From Sodiomyces alkalinus F11 (Eukaryota > Ascomycota > Sordariomycetes > Glomerellales > Plectosphaerellaceae): 64,000 nt of DNA. A program made the translations under genes and the position numbers. The notes beneath the pieces are model-generated. The model was not told the origin of the DNA. It was given only the letters and a program-made list of their open reading frames with translations, and did not search any database. Shown here one piece after another: positions 1 to 12,289 of this stretch. The stretch lies in contig NW_021167079.1 in NCBI RefSeq assembly GCF_003711515.1, forward strand, positions 4,325,476 to 4,389,475, read 5' to 3'. Each line of letters opens with the position of its first letter. Position 1 is the first letter of the stretch.

Positions 1-2900
1 GCTATCCTATCTAATCTATAACAGCTTATTTAGACTATACGGTCCTTCTCGGGTGGCTATAGAGGGGAAAAACCCGGGGCTTTAGGGGAAAAACCTCTAT
101 ACTTATCCTTAGTTAGAGTGGTGCCTCTGCGGTGCCGATATAGCCCCGGTTTACCCCGTCTGCGTATCTGGATTATACCTCTAGGCTAGTAGCTAACGGG
201 AAGGGTAGTAGACTATGGTTCGGGTTAGCCTAGGTTGGTTATTAGTAAGGGGGCGGGGGCCGAAAGGGTGCCGCGGGGTCTCCGCTATATAGCGGCCGTG
301 GTATACTAATATCGGCCTCCCTATATCCCCGGGGCCGCGCCTATTATTCCTTCTATTTAATTAATAAAGAAAAGGCGAGGTAGGCATTCCTGCCTCCCTT
401 AGGGGGGGGGGGGTGCCTTCTATATCCGGTAATAGGTAGGAAGGGTAGGGCTCCGTCTATACCCGAAAAAATAGTAGATAGATAATAGAATTCGAGGTCC
501 TTTTCTTTTTCCTCTTTTCCTTCTTATAACGCTATAGAGTATATTATAGGTATCCCCTATTATATTCCCGCTTACGGCCTTAAAGGCTTACTGTCGCGGT
601 GTTATACTAACTAATAATATCTTCTAGTTTTCCTGTTCTTAATTTATAATTTCCTTAGTCAGAACTAGTACGTGGTGGTTCGTGGGTAGCGTGGCGGTGG
701 CGTGGGGTTAACTAGGTAGTATAATAGTAGTAGTAATAATAATCTTAATATTAACTATAAATAAAAGCATAATATAAGTATCTCTGTATTATAGCGGTAC
801 CGTGGTAGTAGTATACTAATATCCGTAGATACCTCCTTTTAGTAATAATAATAACCGGTATAAGTAAGGTACTATTCGAGTTATACCGTATATATACCCT
901 AATAGTGCCGAAGTGGTGTCGTGGTGGTTAACCTATAGTAATTACCTTTATTATAGTAAGCGTCTAGGTAATTACCTAGACGATATTTCCGCCTATGCTA
1001 ATACTACTAGCACCGGTACCGTATACTTCTAATATACTAATAGCCAGCGCCCCTATATGGATATAAGCCGTTACTATACCGTGGTAGTGCTATCGGTATA
1101 TCGAGGTAATCTAATTAGTTAATAGGTCCCCCCCGCTACGAAGAAGCAGTAATAGCGTCTTATTAATATTTATAGTCCGTATATATCGGTAAAGGCTACT
1201 AATAGCGATAGTATCGCTACGGTAAATAGTCTCTTTATGATATCACGGTAGCGCCTTACTAATAACCTATTAGGCTAAGGAGCGCTTAAAGACGGCGGCT
1301 TTATCCTTTAGATAGGCCGTCTCTCGGGCGCTGTCTTCCGGTTATAGCCGTAGCGGCACCTTATCGGTGGAGGCGACCTTATAGGATATCCTCCGCCGCG
1401 TCCGCCGTATAAAAACGATAGTAGGTATCCTAATAGATAACTATATACGTGGTCCCCTTTCGGTTCCGCTACAGCGCCCCCGTGGTAGCAGAATAGCTAA
1501 CCGGTTCTAGGACCTTAAGTATATCGAGAGCGGTATTAGTGCCTCCGAGGGAGGTAAGGATAAGGCTAACGAGGAGTAAAGAGGAGGGGGAGGGCTATAG
1601 CCCGATAACGCTTCTGTACTGCCGGGGTCCTTGCTAGTAGGGCCCCTATTTAATACTAACTGGATTATTATATTACTCCTTCCCCGCTACGGTGCCGCCA
1701 TGTTCTCGTAGGCTTTTATAACTTTAAGGGTAAGGCGAAAGTCGTTAAGCCTCTTCCGTTATAGGAACTATTTAGCTATCGCCCCGGCTTCGGTGTTATA
1801 GTCTAGTACGTCGTATAAATCCCCTTTAGTCGTGAGTGGCCTCCCTATAGTACCGAAGAGCTCCCTACGCTTTTCCTCGGTTATATCCTAGTACTAAAGC
1901 ACTATATACTCCGCTATTTCTACCCCTCCGTCGCTATAGGGGCACCGCGTTATTAGAAATCCCGGCACCCTCGCTTTTACTAAGAAGGCTTATAGGCCTA
2001 GCTTTTCTGATCTGATTTTGGTGAGTACGATGCTTTATAGCTTTAGTAGCCCTCTATATTTTCGGAGGGAGTATTATATCGGGGGGCGGCTTAGTGCCGC
2101 TACGGCGTAGGTATAGGGCCTACGTGCCTCCGCCCAGGTTCGACCCTAGTCCCTTATAAGGGCTTTCCTCGGGGCCGCATTTCCGGTCCAGGTTATTAGG
2201 GCGTTAAGCTAGGCTATCCACGCGAGGGCCGCGTAGGTCCTGTAGTATCGATTCGGTGCTGCTAAGGCTCTCGCTACGGCGTATACTCCGGCTAGTATCT
2301 TATCTTCGGTTCCCTCCTCTTATATCCGGCGGACCTTCCGGGCACTAAGGCTTAAGAGGTATAGGTTAAGGGGGAGATAAAGGTCTCCTTTTCGAGGACC
2401 CTGACCGGCGTGGCTTTATAGACTCCGGCTAGCTTTAATATATTAATAGCGAAGAAGAGCCGTTTATATTTATAGACTTCTTTTAGATTAATACGGCGAG
2501 GTCGAATATAACGTGAATACCCGAGATCTTTTATCGTAGACTAAATAGCTATATCGCCGTATAAGGTAAAACCAGGTATAAGCTAGCGTAAATTGCCCTA
2601 TTTATATATATAGCGTTCTAGGTCTTCCTAAAGCCACTTATAAAGCCGTTATTTAATAGGCGTTTAGATCTTTTTCCTATAAGGGCGTAGCTTAAACCTC
2701 CGAGGCGTAAGCTCTTAAGCGTTATAGGCGTACTGTACTTAACGTATCGTAATCCGCTAACTAGTAGTCTTCGAGGCTAACTCTATAATCCGACCATAGC
2801 TCTAGCACGCGATACGCTAAAGACCCCGAAGCTCTAGCCTTAAATCTCGAGATAGTTCTTAAGAATAAGGCTATAGGGTTTAATCCTATAAAATTAGTAG
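1..2900. repeat. Unclassified RIP-degraded repeat
   Basis: The sequence has the same CA/TG-depleted composition as the rest of the island and no usable open frame. On the minus strand around 2,050-2,350 there is a stretch readable as a protein-like frame with RIP-type stops, but I do not recognise the family. A 22-bp perfect palindrome lies at 961-982 and GTA/ATA-rich short repeats at about 720-745. It may belong to the flank into which the LINE inserted or to a further element cut by the window edge. Confidence 0.5.
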
Positions 2901-5285
2901 TAGGGCGTCCTGATAAGCAGTTCTAATCGATTAGCTATTAAGCCGGTTCTATCGCGAGGCTAAAGGAGAGGTAAGAGGTCTAAAACACCTCCCGCCTCTA
3001 GGTAGGGTAATTCTACTAAGAGATTCGTCGATTATAGGCAGGCGATAAAGCCACAAAGTCTTAGGTATAGATAGGCGTTAAATCTCGATATCCTTAATAT
3101 TAGGTAAGTAAGATAGAGCGTTAATAGCGGTTATATTAAAAAGAGCAGTTATTCCGCGATATTATATTTATTTAACTCGCCCGAAACAAGTATCGTTAAG
3201 CCGAAAGTGCCCCTAAGGTGCCGTATTATCGATAAAATTAACTCTGATATCGGATTCGGACTCTACGCCCTTAAAAGCACCGGAGACCGATATCGCAGCG
3301 AGACCGTAAAGGGCGCGGTGAGTTATATACTATAGGGCGGCCTATAGGGCTAACCGAACACGATACCGGTATACTACTATAGAGCGCCTAGAATACGACG
3401 ACTAGAACTAACCCGGGGCGCGTAGCCCCGGGAGAGCCCTAAAAATCCTAGGCACCGAGCGGGCGTACCGAAGGCGTACTATATAAACTACGTACCTAAT
3501 TTTCCAGACTACTAGCTAATAGGGTAAACGCCGATAAAACGCTAAAGCTAGTATAGAAGATTATTTAAACGTAATACTATAAGACTATTATAGGGAAGCC
3601 GCTACGCTAATAACCCGGTAGTGATATACCCCCCCTATAACTAAAAGGCTTACCGACACGATCTAATAAGCGATTAAGGGTATACTAACGGAATTACTCG
3701 GAGTAGCAGGACTTAAGACCTATACCTAGGTAGTAGGGAGTACGCCTGTATAGCGTTAACGTATTAAGATAGCACCGGTAAAGGTTATACCTACCCGATA
3801 CGCCTAAGAGCTAATAGTCTAATACGGAGACGCTAAGACCGACCTTAAAAGCCGAACCCTATAAGAAATTATTAAGGCGGTTAATTAAGTTACCCGCCGT
3901 GTAGACATAATAGCCGCGCGATAACTCCTAAGCGGCGATATAATTCTTACGTTTAAGTATAGGAATAAATAGTAGATAGCGAACGCGAATAACTAGGTTA
4001 AAGGCGTATTCGGTATAGGAGCTATAATATATAAGAAAACGTATTAAGTCATAGTAAAAGGAATACTAACGGCGTAGCTACTAATTTACGACCCCGATAC
4101 GGCGTTATAAGAACTTCGGCTATAGAATAATATAGCGATTACCCGGATTAAGGCTAGGAAACCTAGGAATAACGTAGCGCGGATAGCGCTATTAACTATT
4201 AAGGTCGCCCGCCCCGAGGACGCGGAGCGATTAGTAAAGGAGGGAGTCTTCTTTAATTACGGATACTATAATAGCGAACCCTATAACCCCGAGATCTCCC
4301 TATAACGGTACTTTAAGTACCTTAATTTCGGATATAAAGCAGGTTAATACTAAGCGATAGAAACGCTATACGGGTATTACGGCGGTATAGAGTCGACGTA
4401 CTAAGGGGGCTTTACGGCGTATAAAGCTAAGATAGACCAGAAGAGAAGGCGCTACACCGCTTATAAGGGGCCGTACACGGTATTCGACGATAAATACCTA
4501 AGTAAAGTAAAGTAAAGAAAAGGGCGCGGATTAGGGAGGTATATACTAATAGGGTAAGGGAATTCGACCTTAGCTAACTCGAGAAATATAGGGCGGAGAG
4601 GGAGTATAGCGTTTTCACGGTATCGCTAAATATAATAGTAGTCCCTAAACCGCTTAAGAAAAAGAGAAAATAGAAAGGATACCTTTTAGGGTCGCGGAAT
4701 ATCCTCTTTAGATCGTGTACTGCCCTCTTTACGCCTATATGGGATAATAATATTATAAGGTTCCTCGCCTTTAATACTACCTTCTAGCCCCTATAAAGCC
4801 TTACCCCTTACCCTTAGGCTATACCTAAAGCGTAATTATAGAGCGAAGCGAGCGCGGCGTAGCCGTTTAAGATAAATAATTAGAATCGCTTAGTAGAATA
4901 TAGGGAGATAGCGGGATAGAGTATAGTAGGCGCTTTATAACCGTAGCGGGTATAGTATAATAGCGGTAACGGAGCCCGGGTTAGATAAAAGGAAGAACCC
5001 GATTTACCTAAGGGGATATAATTATAGGATAGTATAGGGGAGTAGGCGCGCCTTACTCTCTATATATAAGCGGTATAAGGCCGCTACGTTTACGTAGTAT
5101 ATGGGTAAGGATTAGGCCTAGGCTATAATTAGAGTTAGGATATAATAGCAGGAGACGAATATATAGGTAGTATACTTATTATACTATAAGGGAGGAGAGT
5201 AGGAGACCCTAATATATAATCTCGCGGCGGAACCGGAGCGGTAGCGTACTATCCTAATAGGAGACTTTAACCTAAAGAACCCCTT
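2900..5285 (+). pseudogene. Tad-like LINE, 5' segment (ORF1 zinc knuckles and start of endonuclease)
   Basis: This is the first of four pieces of a single non-LTR retrotransposon on the plus strand. Around 4,240-4,470 lies a cluster of CCHC-type zinc knuckles in which several Cys and His codons now read Tyr (TGC/TGT/CAT to TAC/TAT); such a cluster is typical of the ORF1 nucleic-acid-binding protein of fungal Tad/MGL-type LINEs. ORF2 follows with an endonuclease/exonuclease/phosphatase domain: the motif Gly-Asp-Phe-Asn is still readable at 5,260-5,271. The frame stops at 5,285 where the chromovirus is inserted and resumes at 20,245. The 5' limit is a guess from usual ORF1 length. All frames carry RIP stops, so the element is dead. 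Confidence 0.72.
5281..5285. repeat. Target-site duplication CCCTT (left copy)
   Basis: CCCTT directly precedes the 5' LTR of the outer chromovirus and is repeated at 20,245-20,249 directly after its 3' LTR. This 5-bp duplication fixes both ends of the insertion. Confidence 0.9.
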
Positions 5286-5801
5286 TATTACGGCCAGCCG
5301 CCTAACATAGACCAAACGGGTACACTAGTATATATCCTACAGGGACAGCCCATAGAATAACTCAGAAAATCACGTGCCAGAACACGTGACTTAGGATACA
5401 AAGGTTCCCCCACCTACCCACCACGAACGGACCAGGGTTAGTCACTTCGACGAAGTGACCAACAGGTAATCGGTCACGGTAGAATTACCTAGGCATAGCG
5501 ACCATAGAAGGAACGGTCACTATAACTAGGCAGGTATCACCACTATATATACTGGAGTATCCTAGGTCTTGCTTCTTCTAGAGAATAAGACATAGATTAA
5601 TCTAAGTCTTTACCTGGACTATTATTCTACGCTTAAACTATACCTTATAAAGAAGACACTAAGTCTTTATGACGCACTACTATATAAGACTCCCGAGTCT
5701 AACCCTTACTGCTTATTAGTATTATCCGCCTCTTATTTAAACTAAAACCCTTTCGACCTCTATTTATTCGGAATACCTAAGGACTAGAAGCCGTCGTAAC
5801 A
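5286..5801 (+). repeat. 5' LTR of outer chromovirus
   Basis: This 516-bp repeat is matched at 19,729-20,244 with the same length and differs mainly by C/T and G/A changes. It keeps more CA dinucleotides than the 3' copy. The sequence right after it (TTTTAATCGATCC) is presumably the primer-binding region; the nested relative has the same leader. Confidence 0.93.
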
Positions 5802-5869
5802 TTTTAATCGATCCTATTCGGTAAGTTACCCTTAATACTAATAAGCAGTACCCTTTAATCCGCTATATC

Positions 5870-8100
5870 GACTAATAATAGTAATACGGGACGTGCTACG
5901 CCTGCTACGAGCACCACGCCTAGCATCACTAATAAGCTACGCGAGCAGAATAAGCAGCTTCAGTAACAGATTCAGTAACTATAAACCCAACTTAACGTTA
6001 CCGAGGATCTTAGAGCTATCCGTGCTTAGATCGCTTAGTTAAAGACGGAGAACGAATAGCTCTATACCTAGCTTATAGCCCCTAAGGTTAAACCAGGACC
6101 TAAGTATAAGTACCCCGATCCACCTAAGTTCGATAGGACTCGTAAATACCTTCAGAGCTTTATTACTTAGCTTCGAGGCTATCTCCTGTTTTATCAGTCC
6201 ACGCTTAGCAGCGAGGAATCAAAGGTACTCTATAGAGCGGCCCTTCTAATAGAAAACGCCCACGAGTAGTTTAAGCTAATCTATCGCGATTACCTAGAAA
6301 ATATCGATAAACCTAAGCGCCGAAGTAATAAGACTATCACGATTTTCAAAAGTTTCGAGATATTCGTCGAAAAACTCGAGGCAGTCTTCGGACAGCCTAA
6401 CAAAAAGCGAGTTACAGCCTAACGCCTCGCGAAGCTTTAGCAGACTAAATCAGCTACCGAGTATACTACTAGGTTTTAGCAGATCACTTCTAAACTCGAG
6501 TATAACGACAAACCTCTTATAGACTTATACTATAAGAGACTAAAGGATAAAGTGAAAGACGAATTATATAAGGCGGATCGGCCAGACGAGTTTAGCGAGT
6601 TTACTACTATAGTAATCCGTATAGATAACCGATAATTTAAGCGACGAATTGAAAAACGATAGTAAAAATCCGTTCCCACCTATATCGCGAACACGAAGAA
6701 AAAGCAGCCCTATCTACGACAGTTCGGCAATACCTCTTATAGTTATCACTCAGGACCTATAGAGATCGACTATATTAACCGAAGGGGAAGCAAAGCAAAC
6801 AAAAAGTCGAAGAGAGACAGCAAGTGTTATAACTATAGAAAAGCAGGACACTTTACACGAGATTACCGACAACCAAGAAAGGAATACCCTTAACAACAGG
6901 TTCATACAATCACTAAGGAAAAACCCTAAAAGGAAGTCAACGTTATTAGATATCTAGAAGTTCGTAGGGACGAAACACCGCACGTAAATTCTTATTAGAC
7001 GACGTGTTATAATAATAAATATTATGCACACTAATCAGACAAAGACGGAGCCGGATACTACCCTAAAAGACCCCAGAGAATACTCGCTATAGTATCTAGT
7101 AATAAGTACGAGTGCGAAAACGATATTAACGACTACTAGAACTAAGAAGATAAAGAGATTCTTTATTTAGAAGAAGGAAAAGAGTCTAATAATAAGCGAG
7201 ACGGGGACGACGGTCTATTATAGGCTCGATATATAGAATAAGTATTAGACGAAAAACTAGTAGGGTAGACCTATTTAGTACACTTCTAGACGACTAATAA
7301 TAAGAAAGACCCTAATAATAAGTATCTACGACAGCTTTACTAGCTACTAAACCATAACGAAGACGACTATTAGTGTTATTACTATCCCACGATAGCAGAT
7401 AAGGACCCCGAGTAATAGGATAACGAATATACTTAGACATCTATATATAAGTATTACCCTAAGGTAATAATCGAAGGCAAAACTCGAGATAAGGTGGAAC
7501 CGCTAGATTAGGACGATCGGTACGAGTGTACGAGTTACGGGAAGAGTAACTAGTTAGAATACACGAATCACACCTACGAACCTCACTATAAAGAGAAGTA
7601 CTATTATAACTTCTTCCCGGAAAAATAGTTAGATACCGAGGTTAAAGGTTATTAGCGAAGACTAAACTACCGACGATAGTTAATTATAGCTACGCGGCAT
7701 AACGGACGATAAGTTATGCTATAACCACCTCGAGCATAGAACGATTTCTGTGGTAACCTAATAGGTCTAGTTAGAAGGTATACCAGGGAGCGCTACACGG
7801 CACACCTCAGGGAAAGGCTCGCTATAGCACGCCGCTACGCATATCGTAACGCTAATTACGCGATAGTCTAGCGGAGGAGATCCTAGGCTCTTAATCTATA
7901 CCTGCGAATAATTAAATATTTATTAGTTCAACATAAGGTGTTAGGAGCCACTAAACAACCATAAATACCTTAACCTGCAGAATAGGTAACCACATAGAAT
8001 AATAAGAAGTATAAGACTCTCGTAGGATAGCTCGTAAACGCTACTACTACGATAAAAAACTAGGAGCACGCTACTATTAGGAGCGTACGGGAGGCACTCG
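5870..8100 (+). pseudogene. Outer chromovirus gag region
   Basis: The plus strand reads as a Gln- and Lys-rich capsid protein with a C-terminal CCHC zinc knuckle at 6,825-6,866. The first Cys is intact; the second and the last Cys read Tyr and the His is kept, consistent with RIP (TGT/TGC to TAT/TAC). Numerous TAG/TAA stops interrupt the frame. The stretch from about 6,900 to 8,100 has readable charged, Tyr-rich segments that I cannot assign to a named domain and may be the gag-pol linker. Confidence 0.75.
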
Positions 8101-8149
8101 ACGAATATACTCTATATCCCGAAGCAGAACCGGACACCGCTGTATAAAG

Positions 8150-10990
8150 ATACGACTCGAATAGAATAAGACCGACGCACTACTCGATATAGGCGTAGCA
8201 GGAAACTTTATCTTACCAGCAGCTATAAGAAAGTTTTCTATACCTTAGGTTAGGAAGCACCTGGAGGACGAGTACGAAGTCATACCGTATAGCGGGAAGA
8301 ACTAGTCCTAAGAAGAAGTTATTGTTAATCAGGAGACTATACACCTCCAGGTTAAAATCCAGAATAAGACTAGAATAATCAAGTTCGATATATACGACTT
8401 AGGGGGTAAGGATATAATCCTTAGCGAAACTTAGTTTAACGAATAGAATCCCGATATTGATTAGAAGACTGGCTATCTTTAGTAGAGAAAAGTGAGTAAG
8501 CAGAAGACCACAAAGGAAACCTCACCCGCTCTAAGGATAACAGTGAATCGTTAACAGGAAGAATCAAGAAAAGATCTTTACGAACCACCAGTGTTAGGGA
8601 CCTAGACGAACGAAAAACGAAAGAATCCTAGCAGATAGGAATAATGATAAAACAAACAATAAGCAACAAACATCATTAAAGGAATTTACGAAGTCGTGCG
8701 AGCAGAATAAAACACTTAAGAACGATAAAAACGATAGACTTACGAAAGTACTACAGGAGTACTATAAGTACTAGAAATTGTTTACGGAAAATCTAGAGAC
8801 AGGATTACCGAAACATCGACACTACGACCATAAGATACCCTTAAAGAAAGGAACTCACCCGAAATTCTTTTCTATCTACGGATTAAATCAAAAGGAGTCA
8901 GAAGCACTTAACGAATACCTATAGGAGATATTAGTAAAAGGCTATATTCGAGTATCCTAGTCACTAGCAGGTTACCCTATTCTCTTTATACTAAAAAAGA
9001 ACGGTAAGTTACGACTATATATCGACTACCGATAACTTAACAACATAACCATCAAGAACCGCTACCCATTACCATTAATCTCAGAGATACGAGACAAATT
9101 AGTTAGAGCATAATAGTTTACCGCGCTTAACTTAAAAGGAGCCTATAACCTAATCAGAATCAAAGAAGGAGAAGAGTAGAAGATAGCATTCCGGACGAAG
9201 CAAGGACACTTCGAGTACCTTATAATGCCGTTTAGATTAACGAATACACCGGCATCTTTCTAAACACTTATTAACAACGTTTTAAGGAAATATTTAGATC
9301 ACTTTATTATAGTTTATTTAGACGATATCCTCATCTTCTCGAAAACTTTCGAAGAACACTAGCAGTATATCCACGCGATTCTGTAACTCCTATAAAACGC
9401 CGATTTACTAGTTAAACCAGAAAAGGCATAGTTCTATACGTAAGAAGTCAGTTTTCTTAGTTATACGATACGACCTAACGAAATCTACATAGACAAGGCG
9501 AAGGTCTAATACGTATCTAAGTAGCCTTAACCCTAGAACGTTCGTGATATTTAATCTTTCCTCGGATTAGTTAACTACTATCGACGATTTATTAAAGACT
9601 ATAGCAGTATTACTATTCCTTTAACCAATACCACTAAGAAGGACCTTGACTTCGATTAGAATAAAAGAATAGAAGAAGCGTTCTAAGAACTTAAGAATAG
9701 AGTTACGAGCGAACTAATTTTAGCAATGCCAAACCCCGATAAACTATACGAACTGGAAACCGACGTATCCGACTAGGCTCTAGGAGTATAGTTAGGATAA
9801 TACAACGAGTAAGGAAGACTATACCTAGTAGCCTTTATATCTAAGAAACTTAGTGGACCCGAACTTAACTACCCTATATATAATAAGAAACTTATAGCGA
9901 TTATCGAAGCGTTTAAGGAATAGAGACCGTATCTTTTAGGAACTAACTACCCAGTTTAAGTATTCACAGACTATAAGAACCTCGTATAATTCACGACCAC
10001 GAAGGTTCTTAACAAAAGACAAATCCGATAGGCAGAATTCCTAACAGAATACAACTTCTAAATACAGTATCGAAAAGAAAACAAGAATAGCCGTGCCGAT
10101 ACACTTAGCCGGCTAGGAGAATCAGATAAGACCCCGGAATCGCAAGCTATACTCTAATAGGAAGGAGACACACTCACGATAAAACATCGATAAGTTAACG
10201 CTATCGACAGAACTACGGATATAACTTTCGAAGAAGCCCACGCGTTACTAGTATATAGACACTAAGGAGTTAATAAGATATATACACGACTTAGATAATA
10301 ATATAGTTATAAAGGAACTAAGGAACGAGTCAGGGACTATATTCGAAACTACGATATATACCGAAAAGCGAAGTATAGAAGATCTAAGCCTTACAGACTC
10401 TTAAAACCACTACTAGTAGCAGAAGCACTATAGAAGTTAATTATAATAGACTTTATCACAGGACTACCAATATCTAAAGACCTAGTAACAGGAATTACCT
10501 ATAATAATATATTCGTGATCGTCGATCGATTCACGAAGTACACTCTTTATATTCCCTATATTAAGATAATAACAGCCGAAGAACTAGCGATAATTTTTAT
10601 TAACCGCCTAATCTGGGATCACGGTATACTAGACGAAATCGTCATAGACAGAGATAAATTATTCACTAGTAACTTTTAGAGATTAGTTATAAGTCAGCTT
10701 ATGGTGAAGTATAAGTACTCTACAGCATTTCACCTAACGACCGACGGATAAACCGAAATCATAAACCAAATACTAGAATAATATCTACGATACTATATCA
10801 GTCACGAATAAGATAATTAGGTGCAGTATTTACCACTTATATAGTTTGTATATAATAGCTCGGTTAACGAGTTAACTAAGAAGACACTATTCGAAGCCAA
10901 TCTAGGCTACACACCGATAGCATTCGGAAGACCGCTAGAAGGACCCGATACACTAAAAGTAACAAAACATATTAAAAATCTGAAAAGACT
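8150..10990 (+). pseudogene. Outer chromovirus pol: protease, RT, RNase H, integrase (N part)
   Basis: The aspartic protease active site Asp-Thr-Gly reads Asp-Ile-Gly at 8,186-8,194 (ACA to ATA). The reverse transcriptase follows, with its catalytic Tyr-Leu-Asp-Asp box intact at 9,315-9,326 followed by Ile-Leu-Ile-Phe-Ser, as in Ty3/gypsy elements. RNase H begins near 9,750 with a Thr-Asp-Val-Ser-Asp motif. The integrase core shows Asp (10,449-10,451), Asp (10,647-10,649) and Glu (10,755-10,757); the last two are 35 residues apart, the standard DD35E spacing. Trp and Gln codons have become stops. The reading frame is cut at 10,990 by the nested element. Confidence 0.92.
10986..10990. repeat. 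Target-site duplication AGACT (left copy)
   Basis: AGACT precedes the left LTR of the inner element and recurs at 18,500-18,504 directly after its right LTR, proving insertion into the integrase of the outer element. Confidence 0.93.
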
Positions 10991-11525
10991 TATTACGACG
11001 GCTTCCGGTCCTCTATAGTTATAGCGGACTATAGGGGACTGGCGTTGAGGTTTTAGTTCAAAATAAGAAGAGGATGTTAACTAATGAGCAGTAACTATCG
11101 TTCGTAGTGGTCTGGTCGTAGTTGCGTCGTAAAGACTAGGCGTCTTCTTTACAAGGTAGGTTTAAGCATAGAACAGTAGTCCAGGTGAAGACTTAGATTG
11201 ATCGATACCTTATTCTCTAACAGAAGCAAGGCCTAGAATACTCTAGTATATATATCCACGAGATCACGAACGCCCCGGTGATCCTTTAGCCTAGGATCAC
11301 ACTGGATTACTTCCTTAGCTAAGTGATCGTTAGTAATCCCAGTAATCCGTCTATACTAGTATATTCCCTATACCGGCGCCGGGCGTGCCAGTCTATCTTC
11401 CTTAGTTATCTATCACGTGACTTACTACGTGATATTATCCTGAGTTATCCTCTAGTTACGTCCTGGTACGTTATATACTAGTATATCCCTTATACTAGTG
11501 TATATTAGGCCTATTAGCCGTAATA
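10991..11525 (-). repeat. 3' LTR of inner chromovirus (left copy)
   Basis: The repeat starts TATTACGACGG and ends GCCGTAATA. It matches 17,965-18,499 over its whole length with differences mostly of RIP type, though at least one transversion is present (T/G in the early part). Confidence 0.93.
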
Positions 11526-12289
11526 TTACCTCCCCTCTTCTAAGCGCTATCTTAGCGGTCGTATAAATAGGTCGCCTATCCTAGGTTCGTCGCCCCTAAG
11601 GTTCTCTTTTCTTTTCCCATGGCTAACTATTATATCCGGCCGTATCCAGAAATCGTAGCCCTCCCGTAAGACGCAGTATCGAATTAAACTATCGCGCACC
11701 ATCAAACTCTCTAGAGTGGAAGTTATACCTTATTTCTTTTACGAGTTAAAAGGCTTTCGGTGCCTTATAATCGAAAACATTTCTCGTTATAAGGAATACG
11801 TCCGTCGTGGTTAATCGTGCGATAGTTCGGGGGTTCCTCTATCTTCTCGTGGGTGCCTTCCTATTCTTCCGAGTTACTCTCCTCGCTAATTACTCTTCCA
11901 GTAACGCGTATCAATAAGGAAATAGAGCGTCTTAAAACGGAGGAGGAGGTGATTAAGACCTCCCTCCTATCTACTTATCGCGCATTAGAGAAGGCCTAGA
12001 AAGAAGCTTCTAAGTCTCTAGCCCGCTTAGCCCGAATCCGTCGCTAAAAGGAGTCCCTTCGTTCTAAGGGTATAACTATAGTAGCCCGTGGCCTTAAGTC
12101 CCTTAACGCTTTGGAGGCGGCGGATCGCGAGGAGTCTAAAGCGGTGGTTAATGCATAAGCGGCAGGTGCTATAGATTTAATTAATTAGAATTAGGTTATA
12201 GCGCAGGATATAGGTGAATTTTAGGATATTAATTTTACGTAGACCGCGGTATCTAGTTCTAGGTCCTAATAGTATTTTATCAGTATTAC

